A stretch of DNA of 6,696 nt from Ruminococcus sp. CAG:563 (GTDB lineage Bacteria; Bacillota; Clostridia; Oscillospirales; Acutalibacteraceae). This document shows, in pieces, positions 5,562-6,696 of the stretch. The number at the start of each line of letters is the position of its first letter. Position 1 is the stretch's first letter. The DNA is taken from assembly GCA_000434915.1 (NCBI GenBank), contig FR882045.1:5214-11909 (forward strand). Reading direction: 5' to 3'. Below the pieces are notes generated by a model. The model saw nothing but the letters and a program-made list of their open reading frames with translations. It did no database searches and was not told the DNA's origin. Both the position numbers and the translations under genes were made by a program.

Positions 5562-6696
5562 TTATTTCCCACCTTTCGTTAGTTTGTTAAATGTTTCTTC
5601 CTCGATCTGACGCGCTTCTGCTTCCATATCCGCTAAATGATCTAAACAATACTTTTTTCCATATCGTTTTAATTGCTCAACATGACATCTTTCGTGGATA
5701 ACGGTTTTAATCAGCTCTTCTTCATTTTGAAAAGCATTTGGGAACAGATCTATTCTTCCGATATTGTCATAGTCGGCTGAACCATAATATGATGAATTTA
5801 ACAAGTGTTCAGATCTTTGAATTTTAAATGTAAGACCCTTTACATCAAATCCATATTCTTCGCAGATCCTTTTAACCTCTTTCTTCTGCATAGTTACACC
5901 GAGGTTGGAAAATACACCTGTATTTGATGACTTTCGATCAAGATTTCTTGCTAATATTATACCACTATTTTCTGATTTTGCAACGTTTTTCTTTGGCATG
6001 ATCTGCTCTTTGACCAGCTCTCGGCTGTGGTCTCGCCTCAAGTTGTTCTTTTTGCAGAAGTCATCAATCTTTGTGCTTTGCTCGGAAATTTTCTTATTGA
6101 GTTTCTTCACCGTCTCCTTATCGCCTATCTTCTTTGCCGCCGCCTGTTCTTTCTGGAGCTGTCTCATTCTGCGTTCCATAGAACGCTGCTTCTGCGTAAG
6201 CTCATAAACACGGCGGTTTTCTTCCTCGTTAAACCTGATCGGGTTCGGTGTGCTTATGCCCGGGAAGAACGGAAACATACGGTGACGGCAGTTCACGCCG
6301 CCCAATCCTAAGATATCATCGGGATAGCCTGTACTCTCTTTAAGGTTCGGGTATTTCTTGTCGCTTCCGTCGATTTTGAACACCTTACCCTGCCAGCCTG
6401 CGTGATTTGCAATGGGATTTGTGGGGTGTGTTCTCGCTCCCAAGTGCGAAGAAATTTCAACATATTCCGCACCGAGTTCTTCGCAAAGTGTTTCCGAGGA
6501 CTTATTGGCAAGCTTATTGACCGCCGTAAGAGTATCACGTCTTACTGTTCCCTCAAGTGAATATTGAACAAGCTTTCCATTTCTCTTGTATGTTGCGCCG
6601 CTTATGCCGTTCTTTGCCATATCCTTTATGGCTCGCTTGATCGCCGTCTGATAGTCGTATGTTCCCGTCGCAACCTCAATATAAGAGCGGTTGATA
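5562..6696 (-). CDS. Phage minor capsid protein (Phage_min_cap2) with C-terminal HExxH domain, 5' end off the right edge
   Basis: The frame is open to the right edge, giving 377 codons and a stop; an internal ATG at 6620 is not the likely start since the family sequence continues upstream (NRSYIEVATGTYDYQTAIKRAIKD). Conserved family blocks follow: LGAEYVEISSHLGAR, GWQGKVFKIDG, TGYPDDILGLGGVNCRHRMFPFFPG (two blocks, about 6328-6258), then a charged helical region with YELTQKQRSMERRMRQLQKEQ and ending KNNLRRDHSREL, where ordinary members usually stop. From about 6014 an extra ~150 residues are attached. They hold DNIGRIDLFPNAF, then TVIHERCHVEQ with an HExxH zinc-protease motif (codons 5696-5682), and a Glu about 20 residues on in DMEAEA that could be the third ligand. 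GC falls from about 50-58% to about 30-38% at this junction. The N-terminal part is a minor head protein placed after the portal; the tail domain is probably a packaged metallopeptidase-type effector (inference). Confidence 0.88.
   Translation of the reverse strand, partial: INRSYIEVATGTYDYQTAIKRAIKDMAKNGISGATYKRNGKLVQYSLEGTVRRDTLTAVNKLANKSSETLCEELGAEYVEISSHLGARTHPTNPIANHAGWQGKVFKIDGSDKKYPNLKESTGYPDDILGLGGVNCRHRMFPFFPGISTPNPIRFNEEENRRVYELTQKQRSMERRMRQLQKEQAAAKKIGDKETVKKLNKKISEQSTKIDDFCKKNNLRRDHSRELVKEQIMPKKNVAKSENSGIILARNLDRKSSNTGVFSNLGVTMQKKEVKRICEEYGFDVKGLTFKIQRSEHLLNSSYYGSADYDNIGRIDLFPNAFQNEEELIKTVIHERCHVEQLKRYGKKYCLDHLADMEAEARQIEEETFNKLTKGGK
5568..5574 (-). promoter_or_regulatory. Ribosome binding site of the zinc-ribbon gene
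   Basis: AGGTGGG on the minus strand, seven bases before the ATG at 5560 and within the last codons of the minor capsid gene. It favours the ATG over the in-frame GTG at 5572 that overlaps the site itself. Confidence 0.6.

Noticed and set aside
5561..5572. GTG at 5572 as start of the zinc-ribbon gene.
   Set aside because: It overlaps the upstream coding end and the ribosome site; the ATG at 5560 has correct spacing and follows the stop by one base.

Overview
The window is part of the structural (head and tail) module of a tailed bacteriophage or prophage with siphovirus-type morphogenesis. Every gene lies on the minus strand, so transcription runs from right (6696) to left (1). The gene order matches the Listeria A118-like layout common in prophages of Firmicutes: minor capsid protein, scaffold, major capsid, four small connector or tail-completion proteins, major tail protein, tail assembly chaperone, Gp15-like protein, tape measure. 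Strong GGAGG or AGGTGAT ribosome sites, mid-40s to 50% GC in the core genes, and the protein families all point to a gut-type Clostridia host. The host genus cannot be fixed from the sequence alone.

Right part (5336-6696). A Phage_min_cap2-type minor capsid protein enters from beyond the right edge. Its conserved domain and helical tail are followed by an extra C-terminal domain of about 150 residues carrying an HExxH motif (HERCH). That domain has clearly lower GC (about 30-38%, hand counted) than the N-terminal part (about 50-58%). One base after its stop codon begins a 74-aa four-cysteine zinc-ribbon protein, also low in GC. I read this as a swapped-in effector-type cassette, possibly a virion-borne metallopeptidase toxin with a partner gene; this is inference.

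Middle right (5132-5335). A 204-bp non-coding spacer holds two minus-strand intrinsic terminators in tandem and then a set of direct repeats (two near-identical 27-28 bp units and a third short core) just before the scaffold gene. The capsid genes are probably expressed from a separate start in this spacer or by read-through.

Left part (1-5131). Scaffold, major capsid, head-tail connector, head-closure protein, two further minor capsid or tail-completion proteins, major tail protein, tail chaperone, Gp15-like protein and the start of the tape measure are packed with overlaps or gaps of a few bases, which indicates translational coupling. The one larger gap, after the major tail gene, holds a terminator-like hairpin that could lower expression of the tail-assembly genes relative to the abundant tail tube. 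Portal and terminase genes are expected beyond the right edge; the rest of the tape measure and the tail-tip genes beyond the left edge.
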